This document shows positions 9,248-18,635 of a DNA stretch of 64,000 nt, in pieces. Both the position numbers and the translations under genes were made by a program. The notes beneath the pieces were generated by a model that was not told the DNA's origin, did no database searches, and was given only the letters and a program-made list of their open reading frames with translations. The DNA is taken from the NCBI GenBank assembly GCA_963790095.1, contig CAWBNO010000011.1, positions 1 through 64,000 of the forward strand, read 5' to 3'. Position 1 is the stretch's first letter. Each line of letters begins with the position of its first letter. The DNA comes from JAAXQD01 sp963790095 (GTDB lineage Bacteria; Desulfobacterota; Desulfobacteria; Desulfobacterales; UBA11574).

Positions 9248-11049
9248 GTCCGTGCCGCTTCCTTTTCCTCATAATCTTCGATCATGGCGATGAAGGTATC
9301 CTCCATGCTGGGATCAGGGGTCCGGGGGGTCCGGAAACGGGATTTTACCGCTTCAGGGGTCCCCTGCCCCAATATCTCTCCCTGGGCCATGATGACCAGC
9401 CGGTCACAGTACTCCGCTTCTTCCATGAAATGGGTGGTCACCATGATGGTGACATTGGACTCCGCCAGATGGTTGATGCGGCGCCAGAACTCCCGACGGG
9501 CAAGGGGATCCACTCCGGAGGTGGGTTCGTCGAGAAATAGAATCTCCGGTTCGTGCATCAGGGCCGCAGCAAGGGCAAGCCGCTGCTTGTAGCCCAGGGG
9601 AAGATCTCTGCTTGGGGTATCGGCCATCCTGGCGAGTCCGAAGGAGTCCAACGCCCATGCGATCCGCTCTTTCTGACGGCGGCCTCCCAACCCATAAGCA
9701 CTGCTGATAAACCGCAAGTTCTGCCGAACCGTCAAGCCGACATACAGGGAGAACTTCTGGGCCATATAGCCGATCCGGGCCCGGGCCTGGGCCGCCGCAA
9801 CCCGAAGGTTTTTACCGGCCACGCTGAGTTTACCACCGGATGCGGGAAGCAGACCGCACAGCATACGGAATGTGGTGGATTTCCCCGCGCCGTTGGCACC
9901 GAGAAGCCCGAAAATCTCCCCTTGCCTCACGGTAAAGCTTATCCCTTTAACCGCGTAGAAGTCCCCGAAACGACGATTTACCTTCTCCACCACGATGATA
10001 TCTTTGCCCGAACCGTTATGGGGGGAATGGGAGATTTTTTCCGTCTCGAAGTGCGCAACTTTTTCATCACCCGCCATTCGTTGTTTGAGCAAGGCGATAA
10101 AGACATCTTCAAACCGGGCAGGGACTGCCTGGACAGACGATTCTGACCCGACGCCGAAGCGCTGTACAACTTGATCGGTTTCAAGGGGCTGATCGGTTAC
10201 CAACCGGAGCTTGTCGCCCAGGATAATGGCATCGATCACACCCGGCATTGTTCGGATCCGCTCCTGAAGCCGACGCCGGTTCTCACCTTCCGGACTCAGC
10301 ATGAATGTCTGCTTGTTGAGCTGTCCGCTGAACTGAGACGGGGCATCCTGGCCCAGAACATGTCCTTCGTGCATGAGGATGACCTCCTGGCATCTTTCGG
10401 CCTCATCCAGATAGGCCGTGCTCAGGAGTACGCTGATCCCCTCCTCCTCGACCAGTCTGTAAACGATGGCCCAGAGTTCACGCCTGGATACCGGATCAAC
10501 CCCCACGGTGGCTTCATCGAGGAGAAGGAGTTCAGGAGGTTTTACCAGGGTGCAGGCAAGGCCCAATTTCTGTTTCATTCCACCGGAAAGCTTTCCGGCA
10601 AGCCTTCGGGTAAAGGCGGCAAGTCCGGTCATCTTCATGAGTTCTTCATACCGCTTGGAACGATGGTCCCTGGGAACGCTCTGGAGATCGGCATAGAGAT
10701 CCATGTTCTCCTGGACCGTGAGGTCTTCATAAAGTCCAAAGCGCTGGGGCATGTATCCGATGGACGCCTGAACCCTGAGGGGATCCCGGGCAACATCCAT
10801 ACCCAGAACGGAAATTTCGCCCCTGTCAGGCACCAGAAGCCCGGCGATCATCCGCATAAGGGTGGTCTTTCCAGCGCCGTCCGGACCGATAAGACCGGTC
10901 ACCACGCCACGCCTGACCTTGACATTGACATCTTTCAGGGCGCTGATCCGCTGCTTGCCCGCCCGAAAATTCTTTTCAATTCCCCGGATGCGCAGCACAT
11001 ATTCCGGGGCCTTCCCCCCGTGGGCTTGGTCCCGGGTCATATCAATCAT
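9244..11049 (-). CDS. Double ABC ATPase (YbhF-like fusion)
   Basis: A 601-residue protein with two complete ABC ATPase domains. The first has Walker A GPDGAGKTTLMRM and Walker B ELLLLDEATVGVD; the second has GANGAGKSTTFRM and ILFLDEPTSGVD. Signatures are LSGGMKQKLGLA and LPLGYKQRLALA, so the second is a degenerate signature lacking the usual LSGG. I take the ATG at 11049, whose ATGATTGA overlaps the HlyD stop; the ATG 9 bases later is an alternative. The longer open frame to 11160 lies inside the HlyD gene. It powers the two permeases. Confidence 0.92.
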   Translation of the reverse strand: MIDMTRDQAHGGKAPEYVLRIRGIEKNFRAGKQRISALKDVNVKVRRGVVTGLIGPDGAGKTTLMRMIAGLLVPDRGEISVLGMDVARDPLRVQASIGYMPQRFGLYEDLTVQENMDLYADLQSVPRDHRSKRYEELMKMTGLAAFTRRLAGKLSGGMKQKLGLACTLVKPPELLLLDEATVGVDPVSRRELWAIVYRLVEEEGISVLLSTAYLDEAERCQEVILMHEGHVLGQDAPSQFSGQLNKQTFMLSPEGENRRRLQERIRTMPGVIDAIILGDKLRLVTDQPLETDQVVQRFGVGSESSVQAVPARFEDVFIALLKQRMAGDEKVAHFETEKISHSPHNGSGKDIIVVEKVNRRFGDFYAVKGISFTVRQGEIFGLLGANGAGKSTTFRMLCGLLPASGGKLSVAGKNLRVAAAQARARIGYMAQKFSLYVGLTVRQNLRFISSAYGLGGRRQKERIAWALDSFGLARMADTPSRDLPLGYKQRLALAAALMHEPEILFLDEPTSGVDPLARREFWRRINHLAESNVTIMVTTHFMEEAEYCDRLVIMAQGEILGQGTPEAVKSRFRTPRTPDPSMEDTFIAMIEDYEEKEAART

Positions 11050-12088
11050 CCCGACAGACAGAGGAACCCGGCGGGTTCTTGTCCGGGTTCGATGGATCGA
11101 AGCGGAGGGACACCGTGGCCGGCATTCCCAGGCGCAACTCATTGTCGGGATTGCACACATAGGCCCGGATCTGATAGACCAAACGGGTGCGGAGCTCGGG
11201 CGTTTCGACGTTTTTCGGGGTAAACTCGGCGGTGGGTGAGATATAACCGATCCATCCTTTATAGATCTTTCCGGGAAAGCTGTCCGTGGTAATCTCCGCC
11301 TTCATTCCGGGGATGATTTTTCCCAGGCTCGGTTCGGGCACATAGGTACGGACCCACATGGGCTTGTCAAGGGCCATGATATATACGGGGGTCGTGGGAG
11401 ACGCCATATCGCCGGGCTCCATAATGCGGTCCTGTATCACCCCGGCCGACGGGGCATAGAGCTTTGTATCCCCGAGCTTTTGATGGGCGAGGGCCAGGGT
11501 CGCCTCATATCCCTTCAAACGGGCCTCGGCAGCCGCGATATCCTCTTTCCTGGGTCCGATGACGGCAAGCATCAGCACTTCTTCGGCAGCCTTGAGGTCG
11601 GCCTTGGCCGTCTTGAGTTTTGCGGTGGCGTCGTCCAGTTGCTGCTGGGGAACATATTTCCCTTTTACGAGCTTTTTAATCCGCTCATGGGTAACTTGGG
11701 TCACCTGCAACACCGCTTCGGCAGCCCTGACCCCCTCTCTGGCCCTTTTGATATCCTGGGGTCTCGAGCCGGCAACCATACGGGCCAACACCTGTTTCTG
11801 GGCATTCACATTCCCTTCAGCCTCTTTTACCGCCATCTCATAGCGGACAGAATCCATTTCAGCCACCAGCTGCCCCGGCTCAACCACATCTCCTTCCTGG
11901 ACCAGGAGGCGTTCAATACGCCCGGTGTCGTAGAAGGCCAGCCGGCTCTGGCGGATATCCACGTTTCCATAGAGCCTCATGACGCCTTCGGACGTATTTT
12001 CTCGCCGTTTAAGGCCATACCTACTCCCGGCAATCAGTCCCGCTACCAGCAAGAGCATAATTCCGATTCGGATCTTTTTCTTGTTCAT
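11042..12088 (-). CDS. HlyD family periplasmic adaptor of ABC efflux system
   Basis: A 348-residue membrane-fusion protein with an N-terminal membrane anchor (IGIMLLLVAGLIAG). It then has a biotinyl-lipoyl-like half (LLVQEGDVVEPGQLVAEMD), a long alpha-helical hairpin (about residues 75-195, rich in Ala, Lys and Glu) and a beta-barrel region (YAPSAGVIQDRIMEPGD). It resembles YbhG. The start is the ATG at 12088 with GGATGG upstream; a longer frame to 12130 has no such site. First gene of the four-gene efflux operon. Confidence 0.9.
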   Translation of the reverse strand: MNKKKIRIGIMLLLVAGLIAGSRYGLKRRENTSEGVMRLYGNVDIRQSRLAFYDTGRIERLLVQEGDVVEPGQLVAEMDSVRYEMAVKEAEGNVNAQKQVLARMVAGSRPQDIKRAREGVRAAEAVLQVTQVTHERIKKLVKGKYVPQQQLDDATAKLKTAKADLKAAEEVLMLAVIGPRKEDIAAAEARLKGYEATLALAHQKLGDTKLYAPSAGVIQDRIMEPGDMASPTTPVYIMALDKPMWVRTYVPEPSLGKIIPGMKAEITTDSFPGKIYKGWIGYISPTAEFTPKNVETPELRTRLVYQIRAYVCNPDNELRLGMPATVSLRFDPSNPDKNPPGSSVCRDD

Positions 12089-12244
12089 TACCCATCCTTT
12101 TATTTTTGCCCAAAACCGGGTGCTTTGCACCCGATAGCAACTGCAACGATTAAAGGACTCACGTGCTTTTGCCTTTTCGGGTTATGGTCGAAAAGGCGAG
12201 CCACCTGTTTTACGGGTGGTCGTTGACTTCATGAGATATCCGGG

Positions 12245-13033
12245 TCAGCCGATTTTGGACTTGGCCGCCTCCCACAACGCGTTCATCTTCTCCGGTGGGA
12301 CCGATCCAAAATCTTTTCCACTTTTTTCAATCAGCTTTTCCATATACTTAAACCGGTTTTCAAACTTCTTCGTGGAATCTCTTAAAGCGAATTCAGGATG
12401 AATGCGCGCAAACCGGGCCACATTGACCAGTGTAAAAAGAACATCTCCAAATTCGAGTGCCAAATGATTTTTTTGTTGGGGCCTGCCGTCCTGTCTGCTC
12501 AACACTGTTTTCAATTCAGCCCACTCCTCTTCGACCTTTTCCATCACACCGGAAATATCCTCCCAGTCGAATCCTGTTTTAGCTGCACGATCGGAAATTC
12601 TATAGGCCCGCATCAGGGCCGGAAGGTTCGAAGGAATTGAATCGAGAATCGACGCCACCGAGGCAAGGGGTTTTTCTTTCATCTTGATTTTCTGCCAGCG
12701 GGCTCGGACTTCATCTGCGCTGTCAACCCTGTCATCCCCGAAAACATGGGGGTGGCGACGGGTCATTTTCTCCAGGTTGAGATCACAGACCTCCTGAATA
12801 TCGAAACAGCCCATTTCCCGATAAAGACTGACAAGAAACAATATGTGAAACAATACATCTCCGAGTTCCTCGCATACGTCTCCATGACTTCCGGATTCAA
12901 CGGCATCGATGAGTTCGTACACCTCCTCCAGCAAATACGCCACAATGGTCCGGGGCGTCTGCTTCCGGTCCCATGGACAACCGTTTTTCCCCCGCAAGGT
13001 CTCGATCAAGCCGATGATGGCATCAACTCCCAT
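12245..13033 (-). CDS. mazG: Nucleoside triphosphate pyrophosphohydrolase MazG
   Basis: A 262-residue two-domain MazG. The N-terminal copy has GCPWDRKQTPRT and the metal-binding LLEEVYELIDAVE with GDVLFHILF. The C-terminal copy has EEWAELKTVL and EFGDVLFTLVNVARF. MazG hydrolyses NTPs and dNTPs to monophosphates and pyrophosphate, cleaning the nucleotide pool; in E. coli it also lowers ppGpp. Length and motifs are standard. It appears to be a single-gene unit ahead of the efflux operon on the same strand (about 160 bases apart). Confidence 0.95.
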   Translation of the reverse strand: MGVDAIIGLIETLRGKNGCPWDRKQTPRTIVAYLLEEVYELIDAVESGSHGDVCEELGDVLFHILFLVSLYREMGCFDIQEVCDLNLEKMTRRHPHVFGDDRVDSADEVRARWQKIKMKEKPLASVASILDSIPSNLPALMRAYRISDRAAKTGFDWEDISGVMEKVEEEWAELKTVLSRQDGRPQQKNHLALEFGDVLFTLVNVARFARIHPEFALRDSTKKFENRFKYMEKLIEKSGKDFGSVPPEKMNALWEAAKSKIG

Positions 13034-13560
13034 TATTGTCTGCCTCCGTTGACGGAATTTCTCAAATAGTTTTTTTTACGGCGCTTTTCAATTTTCGCTG
13101 AAAAAGAGGGGTCGAGGATCCAAGCAGGCAAGGGCCCAACCGTTTGTTTTCCAAAGATTTTATCAGTATTTTAATTATCCTTCAACGGTAAAATGAGATA
13201 AAAACATCACCGGAAGATGCCCTTACGAAACAGTTCGGGTGCGAAACTTAGCGGTTTCGTAAAAAGTCTTTTGTGAGCGACATCGAGCAATTTTGGAGAA
13301 GATTCATGACGCGTCTGGCGTTAAAAATTGCAAGCTGTTTGAGGGCTTTAGCCCGAGTTCTTGCAATTTAGCCAGGCGAGTCATGAATCCCAAAATTGCT
13401 TGCCGAGCGAGCAAAATCAGACTTTTTACGAGTTCATCAAACTTGAGTCACTTTATAAAAAAATGAGACCAACGGGCGGTCGGATATCCGAGCTTAAGAT
13501 CGGGTCACGGTTTGAATCCATTCGTGCGCGTTAAAAAAAGAACAGCAAATTGGCAAAGTT
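13034..13560. other. Intergenic region between mazG and cvpA
   Basis: The stretch contains the mazG upstream region and one copy of a long palindromic repeat (13252-13440, listed separately). No gene is supported. Confidence 0.6.
13252..13440. repeat. Long palindromic repeat, type 2, copy 1
   Basis: About 189 bases, about 90% identical to 14286-14478 and in the same orientation. The ends are GGTTTCGTAAAAAGTCTTTT and (reverse complemented) TTGATGAACTCGTAAAAAGTC. Inner arms pair GGAGAAGATTCATGACGCG with the region CGAGTCATGAATCCC, then AAATTGCAAG with CTTGCAATTT. The centre is a small GGC/GCC hairpin in GAGGGCTTTAGCCCGAG. Confidence 0.85.
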
Positions 13561-14091
13561 TTACGATTTCTTTTTGTCCCATTCCTTTCTCAACTCCGTT
13601 ATCTTGGTCGAAAATGCGTCCTTCATATCTTTGGGGACGATTTTGATCATCTTTTCAGAGATCAGCGTCACATGGGGAGATAGCAGGGAATCTTTGATGA
13701 GGGGGGCACCTTTGGGTAAGAAGGTGGTAAGGGCAATCAAAATAACCGAAACAATTAGCAAACTTTTCATGGCACCGAAGACAGCACCACAAAAACGGTC
13801 AAACCAGCCCAAAAAAGCCAGTTTAAGCAGGTAATTGATAATGACACCAAGAATGCTGATCACAAGGAAGACAACACAAAAAATAACCATAAAACCCAAT
13901 ATGTTAAGGTATCCAGGATTGGAAATCCACTCTGAAAGGGGTTTTGCAACCACCGCGTAATAGGTGTACGCAGCGTAAAAACCGCCAAACACCCCGATTA
14001 TAGAAGATAATTCTTTTATCAGTCCCCTGAAAACACCTCTTATCACACAATAACATAAAATAACGACGATAATAATATCAAGATAGTTCAT
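13561..14091 (-). CDS. cvpA: CvpA family membrane protein
   Basis: A 176-residue protein with four hydrophobic segments and the CvpA pattern: start MNYLDIIIVVILCYCVIRG, then RGLIKELSSIIGV and a C-terminal cytoplasmic tail. CvpA proteins are inner-membrane proteins linked in other bacteria to colicin V secretion, envelope homeostasis and bile resistance; the molecular role is not settled. It lies alone between two direct copies of a long palindromic repeat. Its C-terminal charged tail (KELRKEWDKKK-like) is typical. Confidence 0.88.
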   Translation of the reverse strand: MNYLDIIIVVILCYCVIRGVFRGLIKELSSIIGVFGGFYAAYTYYAVVAKPLSEWISNPGYLNILGFMVIFCVVFLVISILGVIINYLLKLAFLGWFDRFCGAVFGAMKSLLIVSVILIALTTFLPKGAPLIKDSLLSPHVTLISEKMIKIVPKDMKDAFSTKITELRKEWDKKKS

Positions 14092-14697
14092 GGTATGCCT
14101 TTACACGATCTATTATGCCAAAACCTTTGAAAATATAGATAAATTCGGAAAGATCAATTTTTTGAAATATTTTTTTGTTGCCGAAAATTAGCAAAGCAGA
14201 TATTTCGAGTCAAGGTATTTTTCTTTTTCCCATGTGCATTAAATTGTTATTTGCAATCGTTTGAAAAATTGTTATATGTCAAAGTTGACGGTTTCGTAAA
14301 AAGTCTTTTGTGAGCGACATCGAGCAATTTTGGAGAAAGATTCATGATGCGTCTGGCGTTAAAGATTGCAAGCTGTTTGAGGGCGTTAGCCCGAGTTCTT
14401 GCAATTTAGCCAGGCGAGTCATGAATCCTAAAATTGCTTGTGGAGCGCGCAAAATCAGACTTTTTACGAGTTCATCAAAGTTCTATTCAAAAATTGATGA
14501 AATCGAAAAACTTTTTTGTGTGGGGAGTAAGACCGCTAAAATTTGCCTGTGCTGTTTCTCGACAGACGAATGGCAAGGCCATGGATCGCCGCCTTTCGGG
14601 TAACGGGGGCTGTGGATCGAACCAGAATCTATCGGGAACCTGCGTTATTGAGGCGAAGCCGTCAACATGGGGCATCGAACCGGCTCAACCCTGAAAC
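14092..14697. other. Intergenic region between cvpA and phoH
   Basis: Holds the divergent promoter region of cvpA and phoH and the second copy of the long palindromic repeat (14286-14478). The short open frames across 14310-14734 run through the repeat or lack a domain, and I do not call them. Confidence 0.6.
14286..14478. repeat. Long palindromic repeat, type 2, copy 2
   Basis: About 193 bases, the same element as 13252-13440. It begins TTGACGGTTTCGTAAAAAGT and ends ACTTTTTACGAGTTCATCAA. The central core GAGGGCGTTAGCCCGAGTTC is present. Differences from copy 1 are scattered substitutions and one inserted A in GGAGAAAGATTC. It lies upstream of phoH. Confidence 0.85.
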
Positions 14698-15678
14698 ATG
14701 GATGAAATTTTCAAAAATAATAAAACCCGATTAATTTTCTCGGATGTTAAGCTGGCGAACCAGCTTTTCGGCGATCTCAACAAGAACCTTAAAAAAATCG
14801 AAGCATTGGTGGACGTCTCTATCCACGCAAGAGGCAATACGGTGTTTATCCAGGGGGATAGCATCGCCGAAAGCCTGGCGAAAAACATCCTCAAGCAGCT
14901 TTATAATCTGCTAAAAGAAGGATATCCCATATACCCTAAGGATGTGGAGTACGCGGTGAGAATTCTGAGCGAAGACGACCGTATTAACCTCAAAGACATT
15001 TTTATGGATAAGGTCTACGTCACGTCGAAAAAGCGGCCTGTAATTCCCAAAAGCCCTACCCAAAAGGAATACATCGACGCCATCCGAACTTCCGACATGG
15101 TCTTCGGCATCGGACCGGCAGGAACCGGTAAGACCTATCTTGCCATGGCCATGGCGGTTTCGGCGCTTAAGCAGGAGCAGGTCCATCGTATCATCCTCAC
15201 AAGACCCGCGGTGGAAGCGGGTGAAGCCCTCGGCTTTTTGCCCGGAGATCTCGCACAAAAGGTCGATCCTTACCTCCGGCCCCTTTACGATGCCCTCCAC
15301 GATATGATGCACTTTGAAAAAGTGTTGAATCTGATCGAACAAGGTATTATAGAAGTTGCGCCCCTTGCGTTCATGCGGGGCCGAACTTTAAACGATTCTT
15401 TCATTATTTTAGATGAAGCCCAAAACACGACTTCCGAGCAGATGAAGATGTTTCTTACCCGGATCGGTTTTAGCTCCAAAGCAGTCATCACCGGTGATAT
15501 CACCCAGATTGATCTTCCCGCTGAGAAGTCTTCGGGGCTCGTTGAAGCTCAAAATATATTACAGGGAATCGAAGGAATAGAATTCATCTTATTTTCAAAA
15601 AAAGATGTGGTCCGGCACGGGTTGGTCCAGAAAATTATCAAAGCCTATGAGGATCTCGATTCCAGGAAAAATAGATAA
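14698..15678 (+). CDS. ybeZ: PhoH family ATPase / YbeZ-type RNA-associated protein
   Basis: A 326-residue PhoH-like protein. An N-terminal KH-like region (about residues 10-75) is followed by the ATPase with Walker A GPAGTGKTYLAMA and Walker B SFIILDEAQNTT, plus the arginine-containing GDITQIDLP. PhoH/YbeZ proteins are cytoplasmic NTPases genetically and physically linked with the RNase YbeY and ribosome maturation. That link is supported here, since ybeY lies two genes downstream in the same run. The HD-domain gene starts 5 bases after the stop. Confidence 0.94.
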   Translation: MDEIFKNNKTRLIFSDVKLANQLFGDLNKNLKKIEALVDVSIHARGNTVFIQGDSIAESLAKNILKQLYNLLKEGYPIYPKDVEYAVRILSEDDRINLKDIFMDKVYVTSKKRPVIPKSPTQKEYIDAIRTSDMVFGIGPAGTGKTYLAMAMAVSALKQEQVHRIILTRPAVEAGEALGFLPGDLAQKVDPYLRPLYDALHDMMHFEKVLNLIEQGIIEVAPLAFMRGRTLNDSFIILDEAQNTTSEQMKMFLTRIGFSSKAVITGDITQIDLPAEKSSGLVEAQNILQGIEGIEFILFSKKDVVRHGLVQKIIKAYEDLDSRKNR

Positions 15679-15683
15679 CGACT

Positions 15684-18080
15684 ATGAGTTTAATAAAAAC
15701 CCAATTTTCTTTTAATAAGCTTTTTGGCAACAATGACCGTGTTCGCTGGGGCATTCTGGTCGGTGTAACGATCATTTTTACAATTTTGCTGTATCCAAGC
15801 CTTGTGGTCAAAAAACATTCCTACAAATTGGGGGACGTTGCAACCAAAAATATCAAGGCCAAAAAAGATTTTTTAATCGAGGACGAGGATGCCACAGAAA
15901 CCAGCCGGACAAATGCTCTGGAAAATGTCCAGACGGTTTACGATCATGATATCCTGCTTTCCTCAAAAATGAACCAGCAAATAGAGGCCGCCTTTGCCGA
16001 TCTTCAGACGATTTTCGGAATCTCAACATCACAAGACCCCTCGGAAACATCTGAAACATCCTCATTTGATAGTGTTGGGAAAAAAATATCCCTTCATGAC
16101 CTCGTCTGGCAAAAGAAACCCGAGTTCGAGGAAAAACTCGGCATTTCAGTCAGTGACGGTGCCTATAAAATCCTCGAAAAAGAAGCCTTTTCTAAAGATA
16201 TTTCGAACTTTATTTCCAATATCCTTACGGAAATATTGGAAAACGGGGTGGTCCCAAACAAAGAATTGTTTCTTAAAGAAGCCGATAAGGGGATCATCTT
16301 ACGCGACATTAAAACAAAAAAAGAAAAGGTCATTTTTAACCTAAAGCATTTTTACGACCTTGACCAGGCGAAAACCATGGTCAAAGTCATCGGTCAACCC
16401 ATTTTGAAAAATCGGAACTACACCCTGCGAAACATGATCGTCGATTTTTCTCAAAGACTCGTCCAGCCCAACATCACCTTAAACAGAAGTGAAACCGAAG
16501 AACGGAAAAAAGAGGCTTATGCGGGAGTCAAGCCGATATTTCACAAGATTAAAGCCGGAGAGATGCTGCTGCGCGAAGGAGAACGGGTCACCAGGGTTCA
16601 GCTTCTAAAACTCAATGCCTACCAGGAAGGGGTTAAGAACGAACAAGTTTTGGTGAGCTGTGTTGGATCCACACTGATCATTCTGTGCATCCTAATGACC
16701 ACCTATATCCTCTGCATTCACAATCAGCCCCACCTCGACACCACCAAAAACCTGCTTTTTTTGGCGAGTATTATTGTAACCTTTCTGTTCATCTCAAAAA
16801 TATCCGCATCTTTGGCCGAATCCATTGCCTATTTTACACCGTTCCCAATATCGGCGTCATCCATGTCATACGGCATTCCGCTTGCTGCGGCCACCATGAC
16901 CACATGCCTGTTTCTGGGACTTGAAATCGCCATCCCCATCGCCTTGCTCATCGCCGTCGGTGCCACCATAATATTTCAAAACAGATTCGATATCTTCATC
17001 TACTTCCTTCTCAACAGCTTAATGGCGGCATACTGGATGCAGAATTGCCGGGAGCGCAAAGTGTTTATAAAAGCCGGGCTAAAACTCGGATTTATGAATG
17101 TGATACTGGCAACGATCATCGATTCTTATATGGGCGGCACATCCATCTTTGAACTCCTGTGGGATTGGGCCTTTGCGTTTTCAGGGGGTATCGCCGCAGG
17201 AATCGTAACCGCCGGCATCGTCCCGTTACTGGAAATCGCTTTTGGCTACACCACGGATATTAAGCTCCTCGAACTTTCAAACCTGGATCAACCGATTCTC
17301 CGAAGACTCATGATAGAAGCTCCGGGATCATATCATCATTCGGTGATTGTGGGCACCATGGTGGAGGCTGCGGCATCTGAAATCGGTGGCAATTCTCTCC
17401 TTGCAAAGGTCTGCGGCTATTATCACGATATCGGCAAGATCAAAAAACCCCTGTATTTCATTGAAAACCAAACCGACGGCATTAACAAACATGACAAACT
17501 CGCACCGTCCATGTCCAGCCTTATCCTCATCGCACATGTCAAAGACGGCGTGGAAATCGCCAAAAAAAACAAGCTCGGGCAAGCCATCATCGACACCATC
17601 AGACAATCCCACGGAACCAGCCTTATCAGCTATTTTTATGATAAAGCAAAACAGTTGAAAGGTGGGAGCTCAGTGAATATCGATAATTACAGATATCCCG
17701 GTCCAAAGCCGCAAACCCGGGAAGCCGGACTGGTCATGCTGGCAGACACGGTTGAAGCGGCGTCGAGAACGCTGGCCAATCCGACACCATCCAGAATCCA
17801 GGGTCTTGTACAAAATCTGATAAACAAAATTTTCTCTGACGGCCAACTGGACAACTGCGAGCTGACCTTGAAAGATCTGCATAACATCGCAAAAAGTTTT
17901 AATAAAATATTAAACGGAATACACCACCATCGCATTGAGTATCCCGAGCAACCGCTTTTGACCAACGGGAAGGGTAAAAATGGAAGTTCTGATAGACAAC
18001 AGGCAAAAGAAGTACAAGATATCGATGAAACAAATTCAAGAAAAGGCCAAAGCCGTCTTAAACGCCTTGGACTGTCCTGA
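15684..18080 (+). CDS. 7TM-HD membrane phosphohydrolase (PgpH/YqfF-like)
   Basis: A 798-residue protein with the PgpH plan: an N-terminal membrane segment (about 22-38), a large extracellular 7TMR-HDED domain (about 50-310), seven membrane segments (about 320-520), and a C-terminal HD domain with HHSVIVGTMVEAA and the metal-binding YYHDIGKIKKP. In Listeria PgpH hydrolyses c-di-AMP to pApA; in other phyla the substrate is inferred. The order phoH, pgpH-like, ybeY is conserved in many bacteria. Its last 101 bases overlap ybeY. Confidence 0.92.
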   Translation: MSLIKTQFSFNKLFGNNDRVRWGILVGVTIIFTILLYPSLVVKKHSYKLGDVATKNIKAKKDFLIEDEDATETSRTNALENVQTVYDHDILLSSKMNQQIEAAFADLQTIFGISTSQDPSETSETSSFDSVGKKISLHDLVWQKKPEFEEKLGISVSDGAYKILEKEAFSKDISNFISNILTEILENGVVPNKELFLKEADKGIILRDIKTKKEKVIFNLKHFYDLDQAKTMVKVIGQPILKNRNYTLRNMIVDFSQRLVQPNITLNRSETEERKKEAYAGVKPIFHKIKAGEMLLREGERVTRVQLLKLNAYQEGVKNEQVLVSCVGSTLIILCILMTTYILCIHNQPHLDTTKNLLFLASIIVTFLFISKISASLAESIAYFTPFPISASSMSYGIPLAAATMTTCLFLGLEIAIPIALLIAVGATIIFQNRFDIFIYFLLNSLMAAYWMQNCRERKVFIKAGLKLGFMNVILATIIDSYMGGTSIFELLWDWAFAFSGGIAAGIVTAGIVPLLEIAFGYTTDIKLLELSNLDQPILRRLMIEAPGSYHHSVIVGTMVEAAASEIGGNSLLAKVCGYYHDIGKIKKPLYFIENQTDGINKHDKLAPSMSSLILIAHVKDGVEIAKKNKLGQAIIDTIRQSHGTSLISYFYDKAKQLKGGSSVNIDNYRYPGPKPQTREAGLVMLADTVEAASRTLANPTPSRIQGLVQNLINKIFSDGQLDNCELTLKDLHNIAKSFNKILNGIHHHRIEYPEQPLLTNGKGKNGSSDRQQAKEVQDIDETNSRKGQSRLKRLGLS

Positions 18081-18423
18081 AGCTGAACTTTCCATCCTGA
18101 TCGTTGACGATCCGCAGATAGCGGTATTCAACAAACAATATCTCAATCGAAAGGGGCCGACAAATGTGATCGCCTTTCCCATGCGCGACGGCCCCTATGG
18201 AAATATAACCCCACAGCTTCTCGGTGATATAGTGATTTCGGTTGAAACCGCCGATAGAGAGGGTAAACGGGTGGGGAGCAGCATGGAAGAACGTTTTACC
18301 CAACTTCTGGTACATGGGATTCTTCATCTGTTGGGTTACGATCACGAAACATCGGATCAAGACGCTCAAGAAATGGAGGAAAAGAGTGACGAGATTCTGA
18401 AACTGATTAGTTTCCATCCATAA
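17980..18423 (+). CDS. ybeY: Endoribonuclease YbeY (rRNA maturation)
   Basis: A 147-residue YbeY with the zinc-binding HGILHLLGYDHE (His, His, His in the HxxxHxxGxxH spacing). YbeY is a single-strand endoribonuclease needed for 16S rRNA 3' end processing and 70S quality control. The start at 17980, with GGGAAGG just upstream, gives the usual family start (MEVLIDNRQ) but overlaps the 3' end of the HD-domain gene by 101 bases in another frame; the next in-frame ATG would remove conserved residues. Strong family match. Confidence 0.94.
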   Translation: MEVLIDNRQKKYKISMKQIQEKAKAVLNALDCPEAELSILIVDDPQIAVFNKQYLNRKGPTNVIAFPMRDGPYGNITPQLLGDIVISVETADREGKRVGSSMEERFTQLLVHGILHLLGYDHETSDQDAQEMEEKSDEILKLISFHP

Positions 18424-18635
18424 ATGGCTATTTTCCCCATGTATCGGGGAACCAAAAATATCTGCCACCAAGGCACAAAGACCCGCCCGCCTCAGCCAAA
18501 GCGAAGCCGATGGCGGCGCAGGCACAAAGGATTATGGTTCGTTCTTGGTATCATGGTGTCTTTGTGGCGAGAAGAAAAAAGTTTTACACCCAAAGGCACA
18601 AACTCTACGATTGAGGAACCCATGGAGGTTATTCG
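18424..18635. repeat. Intergenic CCACCAAGGCACAAAG-type inverted repeat
   Basis: Between ybeY and pdxJ lies CCACCAAGGCACAAAG (about 18464) facing TGTCTTTGTGGCGAG (about 18557). A nested inverted pair, CCGCCTCAGCC and GATGGCGG (about 18486-18516), sits between them. This is a common kind of intergenic palindrome. The 76-codon open frame through it consists of repeat sequence and is not called. Confidence 0.5.

Noticed and set aside
14310..14734. Several short frames between cvpA and phoH
   Set aside because: They run through the palindromic repeat or its flank and show no protein-like features.
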